DNA of 64,000 nucleotides from Rhododendron vialii (GCF_030253575.1 NC_080557.1:48219501-48283500), one strand, 5' to 3'; positions 1 through 12,922 are shown, numbered from the stretch's first letter. Program-made: numbers and translations. The notes: generated by a model not told the origin, from the letters alone.

Positions 1-977
1 GGTGAATGGATGGTAGGTTTTGCAGGGTGATGTGAACTTCGCAATTGGGTTGCTGAGGGAAAAACTACTTTACAGTTCTGTTTATGTTAACTAAAGATCA
101 AAGCACTTTATAATACAAAGCACATTGTTTTATGGTGATGCCATTTATTGCCTTGGAGGCTGGGGCACAGCCAAAAGCACTGATTTGGATGATCTTAGAC
201 CTAGTTATCATGCCACATTGCTACTGATGGTGATGTTTAATAGCATTGTCATTCTGGCAGTTTTGCTTCTATATGTTGACAAACAATGCTCTGAGACTGA
301 AGTGTTTTGATTCTACTGGGTTGGAGTTATACTCTGAACTATGTTACTGCTAGTTATTAGTTTTGAGCCTTGACCATGTGTATTGGTAAATTCATCTTTC
401 TAGGTCATATAATTTGTGCTCTTCCTGTGTGAAGGAAAATTGAGATCCACGCTAGTAATCTATAAGCTCTACTTACGATGTTTCATGGTCCTGTGGATCC
501 ATCATTGTTAGTGAAAACACTCCTGTTAGCGTTTTGTTAGTCTTGCGTGTGGCTAGGGGCTCGGTTGTGTGAAATTGCCTATCATTGGCGCATTAGCTTT
601 TACCTCTAGGCCCCGTTCAATTGCACGGAAAGGATGGGAAAACCAACTTTCCCATAACTTTATGTGTTCAGCTACCAAGAAAGTTGTGGGACCCACAACT
701 TCACTTTTCTTGGGAATCCATTTCCCACGCAACATTCCCGACAACCGAATGGAGCCACTTTCATCAGCTATCTAGTGGACATTAAATATGATTTTGGGTT
801 TACCTGATGCTAATTTGTAAACGGCTCATGTTATGCAAATATTTGGTTGGACCACTGTTGGGCTTTTAGGATCCGGGAAAAAGGATATATGGTTTACATC
901 TGTTATTTTTGTTGGTATTTGTATCATGAACACCTCCTTCACAGTTTTGTTGTTGCACCATATACCTTTGTGAACAG
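1..977 (+). other. Intron of the DExH8-like gene
   Basis: This lies upstream of the exon beginning VTELLG at 978. The residues expected just before that exon (the end of the helicase core, around ...RRVLYLEQ in the Arabidopsis protein) are not encoded here, so I treat the stretch as intron. A short open segment after an AG at 24 could be a small exon, but I could not match it to the family. Confidence 0.6.
609..757. mobile_element. Small MITE-like element in helicase intron
   Basis: About 150 bp with imperfect terminal inverted repeats: GGCCCCGTTCAATTG at the left against TGGCTCCATTCGGTTG read from the right on the other strand. An internal palindrome (AAGTTGTGGGACCCACAACTT region) lies near the middle. 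No target duplication could be resolved, so the superfamily is open. Confidence 0.45.
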
Positions 978-3900
978 GTAACTGAACTTCTCGGAATAAG
1001 TTCTGAGAACTTGTCTTTGAAATATTGTTCGGGGCCAACCCCTTTCATTGCTGGTGCTGATATCAAGCCTGAAGTTCACGAACTTATACATAACTTGGTG
1101 TTGCACATTCATAAAACTGAGCCAGATATCGAAAAGAGCATTTTGATTTTTCTTCCAACATACCAATCACTTGAGCAGCAATGGTCCCTTCTGAAGCCTT
1201 TCAGCTCTCGTTTTAAAGTTCACATCTTACATAGCAGTATTGATACTGAGAAAGCTCTCATGGCCATGAAAATATGGAGATCCCATCGTAAAGTAAGCAT
1301 TCTAATATTATTTCTTCCAAGTTATTTTATATTTTAGTACTTTTCTGCAGTGTGATTTTTGCTTCTACTGCTTCTGCATTTTCATAATTGTGCAATGACA
1401 AGCATACATGTTTATACTGTTTGTGATCAACTAACTTGACAGATTTTTTGTTTGAATTTGATTAGGATATTGGTGAATCTTTTGCCTGTTTTCTGAAAGG
1501 TTATCCATTTTTTGTAATTCGAGATTTTACTATGAAAGGCTGGTTTGATTAGTGAGACTGACAGAATGTGTGGGAAATAATATTCATTTGTCTACAGTTC
1601 TGTAGCAAAAGAGTCCTAGAAATTTATGCAAAGCGAAACTTCCCATGCAGCCATCTTTAGCGTTTATTTATCACTGCTTTTGGTTTCCGGAAAGGTTTTT
1701 TTTTTTTTTGTCCTTGAAACTGGGTAACTAGTTCCTTTGCCCATGTTCCATAGACATCGGTTTTTATCTTCTGTAGTGGTTTCCATCAAATCCATTGGTT
1801 CCTATCTTCTTCTCTGATTTCCTGCAAAATCCACTTGGGCTCTACATGCGATCCGGCAGTGGGTTTTGAGTGTCACATGTGCAGAAGATGCTGATGCTGA
1901 AGGTATTGTGTTGTGAACATTGCCGGATTATTGCTCAGAATTGATGGTTCAGCACTGCCGTGAAATTGCTTTCTTTCTCTTTCTTTTTCTTTTGCTTTCT
2001 TGGTGAATAGGAGTTGTGAGCAGATGGGTTCAAGAAAGATATAGTTTGCGGACTCTGACTTACTGATAGCTAAACCTTGGGCTTGGATTGTGGCATGGGT
2101 TATTTACTTTTGCACTTTCCCCCTAATGCATTATTAAAGACTAATCGATGAACTAGTAAAGAGCAGGCCATAAATCTGATTGGTAGTACATGTTCAGATG
2201 AGTTGTTCCAAGTTCTTATTGGAACTAGTTTGCTATCCGAAGTTCCTGTTTTACCAATGTTTTCATTTAGCATCTAAGCTGTTGTAATTATTTTTTTCAT
2301 AAAATGGATAAGAGCAATTTAGATATTACAACTCTCATCCTGTCCAAACTAGATTGTTAATTTCTTATATATATTTTTCTTGTGAAACTTTTGTATCTTT
2401 TCCTTCTTTACTTCATTTCCACCATTTCCCTTCCCATCCTCCTCGTCATTGGTAATCAAACAAACACAAAAGATTGTAAGTGGAGAAAAACGAAAGAGGC
2501 TTTGAACAGCACAAGAGTGTAACGGCTTCTCGTGTCTCTTCACTTTTCACTGGAACCCTAGCACGTCGTCCGGAACCTAATCTGCAAAACAAAGAAGGGG
2601 TGAGCGCACCTTTGCCTCTCGTGGCAAAGGCCCTCCGATGCCTAAGTTAGTATCACGTACTAGCAATAAACCCTAATTATCAGTAGGAAACTCGTATAAT
2701 GCAAAGTGTTGCGTATTGCGTACCTTTTACCTCTAGGTTTATCTCGTATTTATAGATTCATAGATGTTTGCTGCCCAAGCATCCCTGTTACCCTAGGATT
2801 CCTATCTCGTATTGGAAACCCAGAATATCTTGGATTCTCGTTTCCTTATCAGTTCATTACCTTAGTCCTTTTAGGACTCTTTTCCATAATTGGCCGAACA
2901 TCCCATTCCCATTGGGTATCTTTCCCAGATCCTACATTCTCGAGATCTCATTCCTTGACGGAATACCACTGTTTTTGGACCCTTCCAGAGTGTTCCTTGC
3001 ACCTGAGGCTGCTTTCTCCAGATTTCTCCTCCTGTTCGGCCTTCTCATTGCCGAACAGGCTACTTGGACCAGTGACTTTATATGTCACTGGTTTTTTATC
3101 TTTTCCTTCTTTGCTTCATTTCCACCATTTCCCTTTTCATCCTCCTCGTCATTGGTAATCGAACAAACGCAAAAGATAAGTGTGTGTTTGAGTGAGGAAG
3201 GGGGTTCAGGGTTGTATACCCGGTTAAAAACCAAGGGAAGAGATTGTCTGTCTGTTGTTGTTCTTCCAATCTCCATAGTGGTTGCTATAGAGTTTGACTT
3301 TTCAGGTCTTGTTCTTTGTCCGGTCTTTATGCTGATTGTACTTCCTGAATTAGTGGCTTCTTGTATTAGTTATACCTCTTGCCATGTTTGGGTTGTCTTT
3401 GAAAGTTCTTACTGGAACAGGTAATATTGGCCACTAATATTGCAGAATCTTCAGTTACGATTCCCAAAGTAGCCTTTGTAATTGATTCATGCCGATCCTT
3501 ACAAGTTTTCTGGGATAGTAATAGGAAGATGGATTCGGCAGAGCTCACTTGGGTTTCTAGATCTCAGGTAGTGTGTAAATCCTGCAGGTTGAATTTTGAA
3601 GTTTCTCAGTACATGGTAATAACTTGAAAGCTATATGCTGTAGGCTGAGCAGCGGAAGGGAAGAACAGGTCGGACTTGTGATGGTCAGATTTATCGATTG
3701 GTTGAAGGATCGTTCTTCAATCAGCTACAGGAATTTGAGTGCCCAGCGATAATGAGATTGTCATTGAGACAACAAGTTCTTCTAATTTGCTGTGCTGAGT
3801 CTAAACCCATCAATGATCCCAAAGGTGTGGTTATTTTCATAATTGCTAGGCCTTATTTTTGTTCATTCTTTTGAGACGTGAGAATTTGTCTTACCAGAAA

Positions 3901-6900
3901 CAGAAGAAGAAGGAATGCGTTCCTTCCATTACAAGAGGAGAATGTCTCAACTGCTAGAAAATAAAAATAAAAATAAAAATCTAAGAGCTAATGATGCTCA
4001 AAAACAGAAATCGGCTTACTCCTATTCCTATTTCTATGGTTAAAAGATTTAAGAGTTGAAGGCCTGATTTGCATGAAGTTAAAGGAATTAACACTGATAG
4101 CAATTTGCTGCAAAAGAAAAGCTGGCAATATGAGGATCCAATTTGTGATGGCCTCTAAAGTTTGTGGATTCGTTTCCTGCCAGATGTAATGAATCTTTTG
4201 CAGCTGAAGCCAGCTTTTATTGTTGCTGGTTATGGGAATGGTTGGAATTTCCTTCCACTTTTTCTTGGATATTGTATAGGTGAGAAGTGGAGGATAACTG
4301 ATAATCTCCTTTTAGTTAAAAATTGATGGTAAAATATCTGTTTTGTTTTGAGACGTTGAAGCAAATTCAAGCTTATCTCAACGTGATCAGTTAGTCGGCA
4401 TGGCCTGCTTACTTTACAAATTAATATTTCTTTATACCATGTGTTATTGAAGCAACCTGTGGACTTGAGATGAAGCATCTGGCGCCCACACGGCCAAGTT
4501 CCAGTTTCTAAGTCTCCTTGGTATATAGCATACCATGTAATTTTCTTTGTGCGTTAAAATAATTACATTTGATGAAAGACCCCTTCCAAGTACGCAAATA
4601 TTTTCTCTAATTTCTCCATCTAGATCCAAAGTTTCTCCAGTACCTCTTACAAAAGGAGGTTGGCCTAATGCTACACTATCCCATTTAAGCACTTTATTAC
4701 ACTAGCTTTTGCTGTGGCTAACAAAAGAAACCCTCTTTTTAGTTTATTTTAGGTTCTTATCTAGGCTAGTTATTTTTCCTCATTTCTTGTTCTGCAAAAC
4801 ATACACATAGGCATGCTACGTGGCATTCATATAGGATGCTCTAGAAAAGGTTGTCATTTATTACCATGCAGCCAACCACCACCTGTCTCCCTGGACCAAG
4901 TTGAACTTTTTCCAGATTGCATCCTTCACCTTAGATAGTTTTTGGTTGCACTATGGCCAACCTGCTCAAGCCTCAAGTTTATAGGCTTTGGTTTTTAGCC
5001 CAATTCGCCCCAGAAAGAGTTGTGCCCTGAGTCGACTTTTAATTTTGAATGAGCATGTGTCACAAATTGATTGTTTTAATGGTTATCAAGTTGCTGTGAT
5101 ATACGTACTTGGTACTTACCTTGATGATTTTAATCTCCATCTTTTAGGATTCTTGGCTGGCCTTGTTCTCAGAAGTCAAAAGTGAAGTTAGGTGAAAATG
5201 ATGTTTGAAATCAAGTGAGAAGATGTGTAATCCGACTAAAGTAATTTGGCCTTGAAGAATGTTGCTATGCTAGATTAGGGGGATTGAAAGTTGACCTCCT
5301 TGTTTCTGGATTAGGAGAAATTAGGAATTAACCTACTTGGGAGTAGATTAGTAGAATTTGAGAGTTTTTAATGGTGTCTGCTTTGCTTGCTAACTGCCTT
5401 TTATCTGGTATATTTGTCTGCAAGGAAACAAATAAGGGTCCTAATTATGGAGATTTTTTGCCATTTTAGTCTTGATGCAGAAGGCTCTGGACCCTCCTGA
5501 TCCAGAAGTTGTTGAAGATGCGTTGAGTTTGCTTGTTCACATCCATGCATTGGAGAAAACATCTAGGGGGCGGTATGAGCCAACATTCTATGGACGATTG
5601 CTTTCCAATTTCTCATTATCATTCGAAGCTTCCATGCTTATACTCAAGTTTGGAGGCATGGGAATGCTACGTGAAGGCATTCTACTTGGTGTACTGATGG
5701 ATACACAACCTCTACCTATTCTTCGTCCTTTCGGAAAGGACATTTTGGTATACCTGTTAAATTGTCGTTGATTTGTTACTTGACTTCATTTATTGCTCTA
5801 GCAGTTCCTCTTTTCTGATTAATAATAATCAAATTTACTCTCAGTTTGGAATGTACACCGACAACTACTATTCTGGAGATAATAAGAATACTGTGCTAAA
5901 TGGTAGAAAGGAGGTGGTATCTATGGCAAACCTCTGTGCATTTCAATTTTGGCAACGCATTTACAAGGTAAGGTAGTTGGATCCACTTGAATATTTGGAA
6001 GATTGTCTTTGTTGTGGAATTTTGAATGTATACTGTTGCCAATTGGAATATCATAATCAAGTTATACTTTCTCTATTTCTTAAAGGATAAGCTTCGTCTT
6101 AAACGGCTGAAACAGCATTTAAACTTTGATGAGACAAAAGTTTCGGAAGAAGAATGGTGCTCTTTCCACAATCTTGTTCAACCATCATTACATCATGTTG
6201 CAGAAATATGTATGGCTTTAACAATTTCATTTTTTATATGCAATCTTGATAAGTATGTATCTTATGGAGATTCTGTTGCAGATGAAGAAGTACTAAATTC
6301 TATTCATCGGTTTCGGCCCCAATTTCTGTCTGAATCTGATGGTCTACCATCATATTATGAGCCTTACCAGTTTCAACATACATGTCTTCTCACATGTCAG
6401 CAAGATGGAGATACAGACGAGCTTGCTACAGATAATGAGGACCTCGAGCTGAGCGAAACAACGAAATGCATTTCTGCCCCATTTGTTCCCTCCAACTACT
6501 TCAAGTCCTGTGAGGTGGCTGAAAGGTTCGCAATTGTAATCAAAGAGGTATGTCATTTTGTTGGCCTTATGTGAAATTTGGCATTCTATGAAAATTGGCT
6601 TAGATATTGAGATTGACCTTTGAATTTTCTCATCATGATTAATAATAGATAAGAGTTAAAGATACACAAGACATTTCTGGTGATGAGAACAAATATGTGA
6701 GTGGTGATGGTCCTTATGTCCCCGGGCAAGCTTCTCTATGTAAATATTTTGTGAAAGGGCTGTGCAACAGGGGAAACCAATGCTTGTTTTCTCATTCCCT
6801 TCAATCTCACAGGCCTGTATGCAAGTTCTTCCTATCTTTGAAGGTATTCACTTCTCTGGCTTTGATTGTTACTAGGCAGTCTTTAGAAATGCTGAACTAG

Positions 6901-9900
6901 TTTTTCCATGGTCATTTGTATGTATAGCAAATCAAAATTCAGAGGGACTGAAAGTTTTGCAGTTGTTCAGAAATGCTGAATTTGTATTCGGTATCCAATG
7001 GAACTGGATGAGGCACTTTTATAAGCCTTTAAACAAAGGTGACACTGACCCTAATTGTTCCCAAGTACCAATGTAGGAGGCTTATGTGGGCATCCAAACG
7101 CTTGCTCATGGTCTACTTTTGAGTTTTTGATGCCTTGCTAGTCGTGAATCCTACAACAACTATATGAGCACTTAGGTGGCTAGAGATCAAGTGGCAGCAC
7201 AGGCGAACGAGAACCTCAAAAATTGTTGGATGTGAACGATTTCTCACTTGCATGCATGAAGATTAAGGTGGAGAATGTCCATTTACAAGAAGGTCAAGCC
7301 TTGGAGTCTAGCTCAACTGATGGCCCCAGGTTCATCTCTCCAAAGCTGAGACAAAGGCCACTTCTGGGGTGGCGTCGAAATCTGCATTGGCCTCAAGCCC
7401 ATGGAGATTGTCTGACACACTCCTTGGGTGTAGGGGAGTACCGAGTGCACCACATCTCTGTCTTCACTTGGAGAATGTATTGATGTGGAGAGCAAGGTGC
7501 AGCAAGTCTCTCTTTGAGGAGGGACCAACTTGAGGTGGTCTCTAGGTTGGTGTAGAAGCATCAAGGTGCCATTGAAGAACTATCCACGATGAGAGGATAA
7601 GCATAGGGGCACACACTCAGATGGAGGAACACATGGACGAGCTAAGATTATGATCACATCTTCTCGAACTTATATTTTCTCTCTTGAGCTTGGGGGTGCT
7701 TATATTTTCTCTCTTGAGCTTGGGGGTGCTTTACCGTGCTTATGCGAACGTACTAGAAGATTCCTTTGAGCATTTCTAAGTGCCTAGAATTGAAGAAATA
7801 GGGCAACATGCATTTTAGCCAAGGCTGGCAGGCTCAACTTGAACAGGAACTTGTGTGCAGCTCAGCCATTCAAGGTTATACCTCAGAAAGTCAGCAAGGC
7901 TTAAACCTTTCGGATGTGATATCTCCTTTCGATTGAGGATGTCACTAAGATTTAATTTCGGAATTTTGATATTATTTATCCAAAAAGAAGAAATATATTA
8001 AGCTTCTGTTGATTTGAAACTTTTTTTTGGGTCATTTCATGTTAGATTTCATTATTGTTAGATGTTTCTTATTTTTTATACTATTTACCAATGTCATACT
8101 AAATATTTTATCTTGTAAAGGATTTCATTCTGTTGAAATGCTTGTATTGAGTCCCAATGCTTGCCAGCTCATTCCCATTTTCCTACCATGATATGGTGCT
8201 TGGATTCATGATGAAAGTTGATGATTTGATGTTTGTCCATGCCATTGTAAGCACAGTTCGTGGAAGAAGAAGTGGAATTAAGAAGGCTTTTGTTTTACAC
8301 TTCTTATTTGGCGCCTTGCTTGCTCTCTTTCTCTGGGCTTCTTACATTAAAGTTGTCTATGCGGCCCAATTTCCTTTGTTTCTAATGACTGTATAAAATG
8401 TATCTGCAGGGTTGTAAAAATGGAGATGATTGTTTCTTTTCTCATGACTTGGGTCAATCAACTTCATCTTTTCATCGACCGAGTTTATGCTTGCCAGAAG
8501 ATGGACATGTTGATGCTGCATTACTTCTGAGATTGTTTCCCACATCTTCAAAAGGATGCATTCTTCTATTGGATGACACTGGTTTGCATTTCTCTTTACA
8601 TGTTGCTAACCACTACGATCCATCCCGAATGATATCCACAACAAGTCTACCAAAGGGTTCCATACTTGAGCCATCTCTTGCCAATGTCCGAATTCTTTGG
8701 GGGCTTTCTCACCTCAGCCAGACAACCCTCACCAGAGCAGCGGACAGCCCAATCCCTTGGAATGATGTCAAGTGTGTGTTGTGGTTTCCTAACTTTGATA
8801 GCAACAGTGAAAACTGGGAAGAACAGAAAAGTGTTGTCAGAAGTTTCTACGAGTGTCTAGCCATCCGTATAACGGAAGATGCCTTGCTTGAAGTGCAAGT
8901 TATACTTACTATGAACAATATACGGTTTTCTCAATTACAGGTATTAGTTGCTCTTTTTTTCAAAGAAGAAAGTTATACTTACTATGAACAATGTACGGTT
9001 TGCTTTGTGTGCATTTGTAACTGAAGAAAGAAAGTGAAAGGAAACAACAATATTAGTTCCAATTCCTTTTTCGGTTCCAAGTTTACATAGGAACAGAAAA
9101 ACATACATCGGAAATCAACTAGAAAATTACTATCCTTTCCACTTTATCGAAAATGATATACGTACCGTCCGTGTGTAGGAAATCGTACCGACCGGCCGCG
9201 CCGGGCCTTCTCCGGCCACCGGACGGCCGATCCATATACATATACATGAAAAAAGGGTGTTTAGATCAAGCACCATACACACCTCGGATGCTGTTGATTC
9301 CCGCGTGGGCCCCTCGGTTTTTTTTTATAGAATTTTTGGACGGCTCAGATCGGCCGTCCGGTGGCCGGAGAAGGTCCGGCGCGGCCGGTCGGTACGATTT
9401 CCCTACAAATCTCATCTGTACACATAGCATGACTCGAGTCCTATTACTCTTTCCTTTATGACGAGATCACGGGACTAGAAAAAGTTTTCATTTTTTGTGA
9501 AATCAAGCAAGGAAATACATCAGACTTTGAGTTCAAATTTGTGCAACACTTACTTTGTTTCCTTTACATGGAAGTTCCCTTCCATAAGATCCAAAAATAG
9601 CATTAGAGATACCTGGAAATGGAATAGAGTTAACTGAACGATAATTTATCGACTTTTCAGTCTTTCTTTAATACATGATTTGTTTATGAAATGGCTAGTT
9701 TGTTAGGTTACTTCCAATATCCGGAAGGAAAATTTTTTGCGAGAAGCATTCACTCTACAGTCTCTACTCTTGCCTTAAAAATTTTTGTCATCATAGTAAG
9801 TTTGTGATGGCTCAAGGTGTGTACGTATCCTAGAGTCCACATAAGTAAACAGTTACTCCACTGATTGCTAGATGGTTTTTCTCTTATGCAAGGATACTAT

Positions 9901-10247
9901 GCTAAGGAGAATGGAAACTAGTATTTGTTGCTTGTGTTAGTCATTACCTCGTTGGTAATGGAAAAGAATTAGATTCTGTATTCCAGTTAGTGATGAACCC
10001 TAATGTTGTAGAGATGAGCATTGTCTGATTGTTGTTTCAGGTGGAAAAGTTGGGGAGAGAGAGCTTCTTTTTCCTTGGAGAGTCGTTCCCATTTGACGAA
10101 TCAAGCTTCGGGAAGTTGTCGGATAAAGTGAACATTAAGAAGCCGATGGTGGTATCAAAGCCCATCTCCTATGTTTTCTACATGAATCCTCCTCCTGACG
10201 TCCCCTCAGATGACTACACAACTGCATTTTATCAGCTTGCACTATGA
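978..10247 (+). CDS. DExH8: DExH-box RNA helicase with CCCH zinc fingers, DExH8-like (5' part outside window)
   Basis: Ten exons read in frame: 978-1292, 3421-3567, 3644-3824, 5470-5747, 5845-5967, 6086-6209, 6282-6547, 6649-6843, 8410-8940 and 10041-10247 (stop TGA). They give 788 residues, about three quarters of the roughly 1,000-residue family length; the Walker A/DEAH half lies upstream. Seen: helicase motif V (TNIAESSVTIP), motif VI (QRKGRTGR), then a helicase-associated region (ALDPPDPEVV, YEPTFYGRLL, LREGILLGVLMDTQPLP). Two CCCH fingers follow, C-x7-C-x5-C-x3-H and C-x8-C-x5-C-x3-H; the second is split by intron 6844-8409. The conserved C-terminus ends FYQLAL. The family is thought to unwind or remodel RNA using ATP, with CCCH fingers binding RNA; the precise substrate is unknown. 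No break is seen in the visible exons. Introns are repeat-rich. A possible poly(A) signal, AATAAA-like, follows the stop near 10258. Confidence 0.93.
2390..3180. mobile_element. Retroelement-like fossil bounded by ~80 bp direct repeats (helicase intron)
   Basis: Two near-identical copies of an ~80 bp pyrimidine-rich segment (about 2396-2475 and 3099-3178, a handful of mismatches) lie in direct orientation about 625 bp apart. The interior carries a stretch (CCTCCGATGCCTAAGTTAG near 2633) that resembles motifs common in plant LTR-type repeats. No coding domain is seen. It could be a TRIM-like miniature element or an LTR fragment in a duplicated segment. It is non-coding and looks degraded; the short divergence between the end repeats suggests moderate age. 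Confidence 0.4.
3825..5469 (+). other. Long intron 3 of the DExH8-like gene
   Basis: This is non-coding sequence between the exon ending at K/G (3824) and the exon starting LMQKALDPP (5470). It holds a short AAAAT microsatellite near 3959-3981. I recognise no gene or complete mobile element in it. Confidence 0.75.
6844..8409 (+). other. Intron splitting the second CCCH finger; repeat-derived filler
   Basis: The intron interrupts zinc finger 2 between its first and second cysteines. Its middle (about 7020-7950) looks like old repeat sequence but has no domain I can name. A 31 bp unit containing CTCTCTTGAGCTTGGGGGTG is exactly tandemly duplicated at about 7668-7730. Confidence 0.6.
9175..9406. 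mobile_element. Foldback MITE with GC-rich arms (helicase intron 9)
   Basis: A near-perfect inverted repeat. The left arm runs from GTAGGAAATCGTACCGACC (9175) through CCGGACGGCCGATC; the right arm mirrors it and ends GGTCGGTACGATTTCCCTAC at 9406. Arms are about 58 bp with a central spacer of about 115 bp. The arms are far more GC-rich than the host intron. No target duplication was resolved. An apparent ORF across it is only a by-product of the palindrome. Confidence 0.75.
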
Positions 10248-11333
10248 TGTTGAGTCCAATAAATCATGAAAAACCATTTTGCAGTATGGTATGTACATTT
10301 TGAAGTCTTTTGCGTGCATTAGCTAAATTATTCTGTAAGATGGACTCCCAGGTGATTAGAATTGCTTCAGATGGGCATGATTTCTTCAGGTCATGGTGAT
10401 TTTGTTTATATTTGTAATCACTATATTAAGTGTTTGTTGTCTTGTTTTGTTTGTATTTTGGACTGGTGGAAGCTTTATCATCATACTTTGAGTCATAGAT
10501 GAAGGTTTGTAGTTGGGATTTCTCATATTTATCTTTCCAGTTGATGGATTTTGGAATGGCCATTAGAAACTTGTGTCGGTATGGAAATTAGAAGCTGCTT
10601 GAAGATGAACAAACGAATATGGTCTCAACTGCATCTCTGGGCCAATTGATAGCCGCACCCACCTGCTTCCCATAGTATTAAGACTGTTAAATGAACCAAA
10701 TTATGGGTTCGACTCATGCCAAATAAAAGTAGAGTAACAAGAAAAATATGCTACTGAAGTTAAGCTTGCGATTGACATGAGCTGAGCTTGAACTCTCCGT
10801 AGTACTTCAGTTTGCATCTCAAATACTAAATGCTGCAGTTTTTCGAATACAAAGTAGTGAACCAACGATGAGGGTCAAAGAGTTGGATCTCCACAATAAT
10901 TTATGCAAAGCCCTCCCCTTCCAAACGAACTACATGGCCTTCCTGTAATTCTACTCATTGTTTTGATGGTTAGAATGCTCTTGTATATCAACTCCATTAT
11001 GCCTTGTTATACATCCTCTAGTTTCCACCGCGAGATTCTAAAATCCACTGGAGTTGTTCAAGTATTGTTACTGTTTAACTGGGTTTTTGTCTTCCTGGTT
11101 TTTGGTCTGTTGTTTCAATATGGAGGATAGGGTCTGTTGTATCGATATGGAGGATAGTGACAGGAGAAATCAACTTTGCCAATCCAAGTTGTGTTTCTCC
11201 TATCTTTACTTTCTTCTCCAAAAATTCGTTCAAAAATGTCAGAAAAGCTAAGAATTAGTTTAGATTGGAAGCAAAAAACTAGATATAAAATGAAGAAAGG
11301 ATGAATACATAAAAGTGGAGAATAAAGTTCGTA
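10248..11333. other. 3' UTR and intergenic sequence after the helicase
   Basis: The first few hundred bases are probably the helicase 3' UTR. Beyond that only AT-rich sequence is seen, with a short imperfect tandem duplication (GGTCTGTTGT...TATGGAGGATA) at about 11105-11158. No gene recognised. Confidence 0.6.
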
Positions 11334-11766
11334 GAGCATTCCCATTGTAATAAGCAAATGGGTATGGATAAACAAATTTAACAATGCTCAAAAACACCCC
11401 ACATTGTAATAAGCAAAATTACAAGTCTTTTAGCAAATAACCAAATTACACTCATTCCATAACCAAGCTTAATAACTTTTACCAATAACCAAAACTCATT
11501 AACCAAACTCAAAACTTAATAACTCAGAAATACCCCACATTGGAATCGAGACGAATAATTTGGTGTGGTCGGGTACGTGATAGAAATTCGTTTGCGATTG
11601 GACAAATGTGCATTGTGTATTGTGGGGAGTTTTTTGATTAGGGATGCAAAAATAACCAATGTGAAGGTAGATGTTGTTAAGTTTAATTATGGACTAAATG
11701 AATAATCAAATACTGAAGTGACACATTTTGGTTATTGGTTTCGATTATTACCATTGTGGATGCTTT
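11334..11766. mobile_element. DNA transposon remnant with AGCATCC-type inverted ends
   Basis: The left end reads AGCATTCCCATTGTAATAA and the right end, on the opposite strand, AGCATCCACAATGGTAATAA, giving an inverted repeat of about 20 bp with few mismatches. The interior is AT-rich and repeats ACCAA/TTGGTTAT motifs. It is non-autonomous. The superfamily is not settled because no clean target duplication was found. Confidence 0.6.
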
Positions 11767-12234
11767 AGGAGTAAGTTGTAGCCAATTGTAAAGTTAGTAC
11801 ATTGCTGGTCCTATGTTTTAAAAATCTATTTCTTACTAAATTATGATTGTTTTGTGAGAATCTAAATACCTTTTTTGAGTTTTTAAAAAGTAGCATTATT
11901 ACTACTAATATATAAGACATTACAAAGTGAGCAATATGCATATATATATATATCGAGGAACTACATAAAAGTGGCTATAATAAAAAGGCACAAATGGAGT
12001 ATTCAATTTGTCCCAAAAATCCAAGGTAAATTAGACATTCAAGGAAATGGGACATTTTTTTTTCCAATCAATAGAAAAGATACATTTATTTTATATATGA
12101 ACGACAAACTACAAAGAATAAACTCGGAACACTATATCAGTTGTAAGAATCTACGAGACAATCAAATCTAACAACTCAATTAATACAATAAATAAGCACA
12201 TTATAGGTTAGAAACAAACAAAAAAAGAAAAAGC

Positions 12235-12330
12235 TCTTCCAACCCACACACAAGTGGGGAGATTTGAACTCCCGATCTCTTAGTAACATGCAAGAATCTT
12301 TCTCAATTGAGTTAGCCCCAGTTTTTTAAT
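12235..12330 (-). repeat. tRNA-derived SINE head fragment
   Basis: On the minus strand it reads GGGGCTAACTCAATTGAG followed about 45 bases later by GGAGTTCAAATCTCCCC. These resemble RNA polymerase III A and B boxes of a tRNA-derived SINE. There is no complete tRNA cloverleaf and no poly(A)-terminated body, so I call it a fragment, not a tRNA gene. Confidence 0.5.
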
Positions 12331-12429
12331 CGGACATTTTATCTGTCCCAAAAATTAAGGTAATCAGGCATTCATATCGACGTGATCTGAACATTCAATT
12401 TGTAAAAGGGTAAATTATAGTTTGTAAAA

Positions 12430-12922
12430 GGGTAAATTATAGTTAACCCCCTCTAACTAAGCCTTGCGTGCACTTTGCCCCCTCTAACTTTTTTTTTGGC
12501 ACTCAACTCCTCTAACTAACTGAAATTCAAACGGTCATAACTTCTTCGTCCGAAATTGAAAACATGCAAATTATATATCGATTTCGAGGTCTTGAAGTCA
12601 GCTTTCTAATGACACCAAAATCACATCACGATTCAAAGCACACAGAAAGTTATGATCAAAACGGTCTTTCTGTCTACCAGCCCTTACTCTTTTGATCATA
12701 ACTTTCTGTGTGCTTTGAATCATGATATGATTTTGGTGTCATTAGAAAGCTGACTTCAAGACCTCGAAATCGATATATAATTTGCATGTTTTCGATTTCG
12801 GACGAAGAAGTTATGACCGTTTGAAGTTATGTTAGTTAGAGGGGATTGAGTGCCAAAAAAAAAGTTAGAAGGAGCAAAGTGCACGCGAGACTTAGTTAGA
12901 GGGGGTTAACTATAATTTACCA
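12430..12922. mobile_element. Mutator-like foldback MITE with 9 bp target duplication
   Basis: A 493 bp element whose two halves are near-perfect inverted copies (each about 225 bp) around a short centre at about 12665-12690. Ends are GGGTAAATTATAGTTAACCC and its mirror. TTTGTAAAA occurs at 12421-12429 and again at 12923-12931, a 9 bp target duplication typical of the Mutator superfamily. The first 22 bases plus flank are repeated just to the left (12399-12420), a small tandem duplication. It is non-coding and high arm identity suggests it is young. Confidence 0.85.

Noticed and set aside
25-72. Possible small helicase exon after an AG at the left edge
   Set aside because: The translation (GDVNFAIGLLREK) has no match I can place in the DExH8 family before VTELLG.
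2706-3424. 150- and 218-codon open frames in helicase intron 1
   Set aside because: They lie in the repeat-like fossil and show no domain; the second only touches the real exon at 3421.
9153-9461. 102-codon open frame on the plus strand
   Set aside because: It runs through a palindromic MITE; the two halves of the translation mirror the inverted arms and no protein family fits.
12235-12330. Possible tRNA gene
   Set aside because: Box-like motifs are present but a full cloverleaf and acceptor stem are not; a SINE head explains it.
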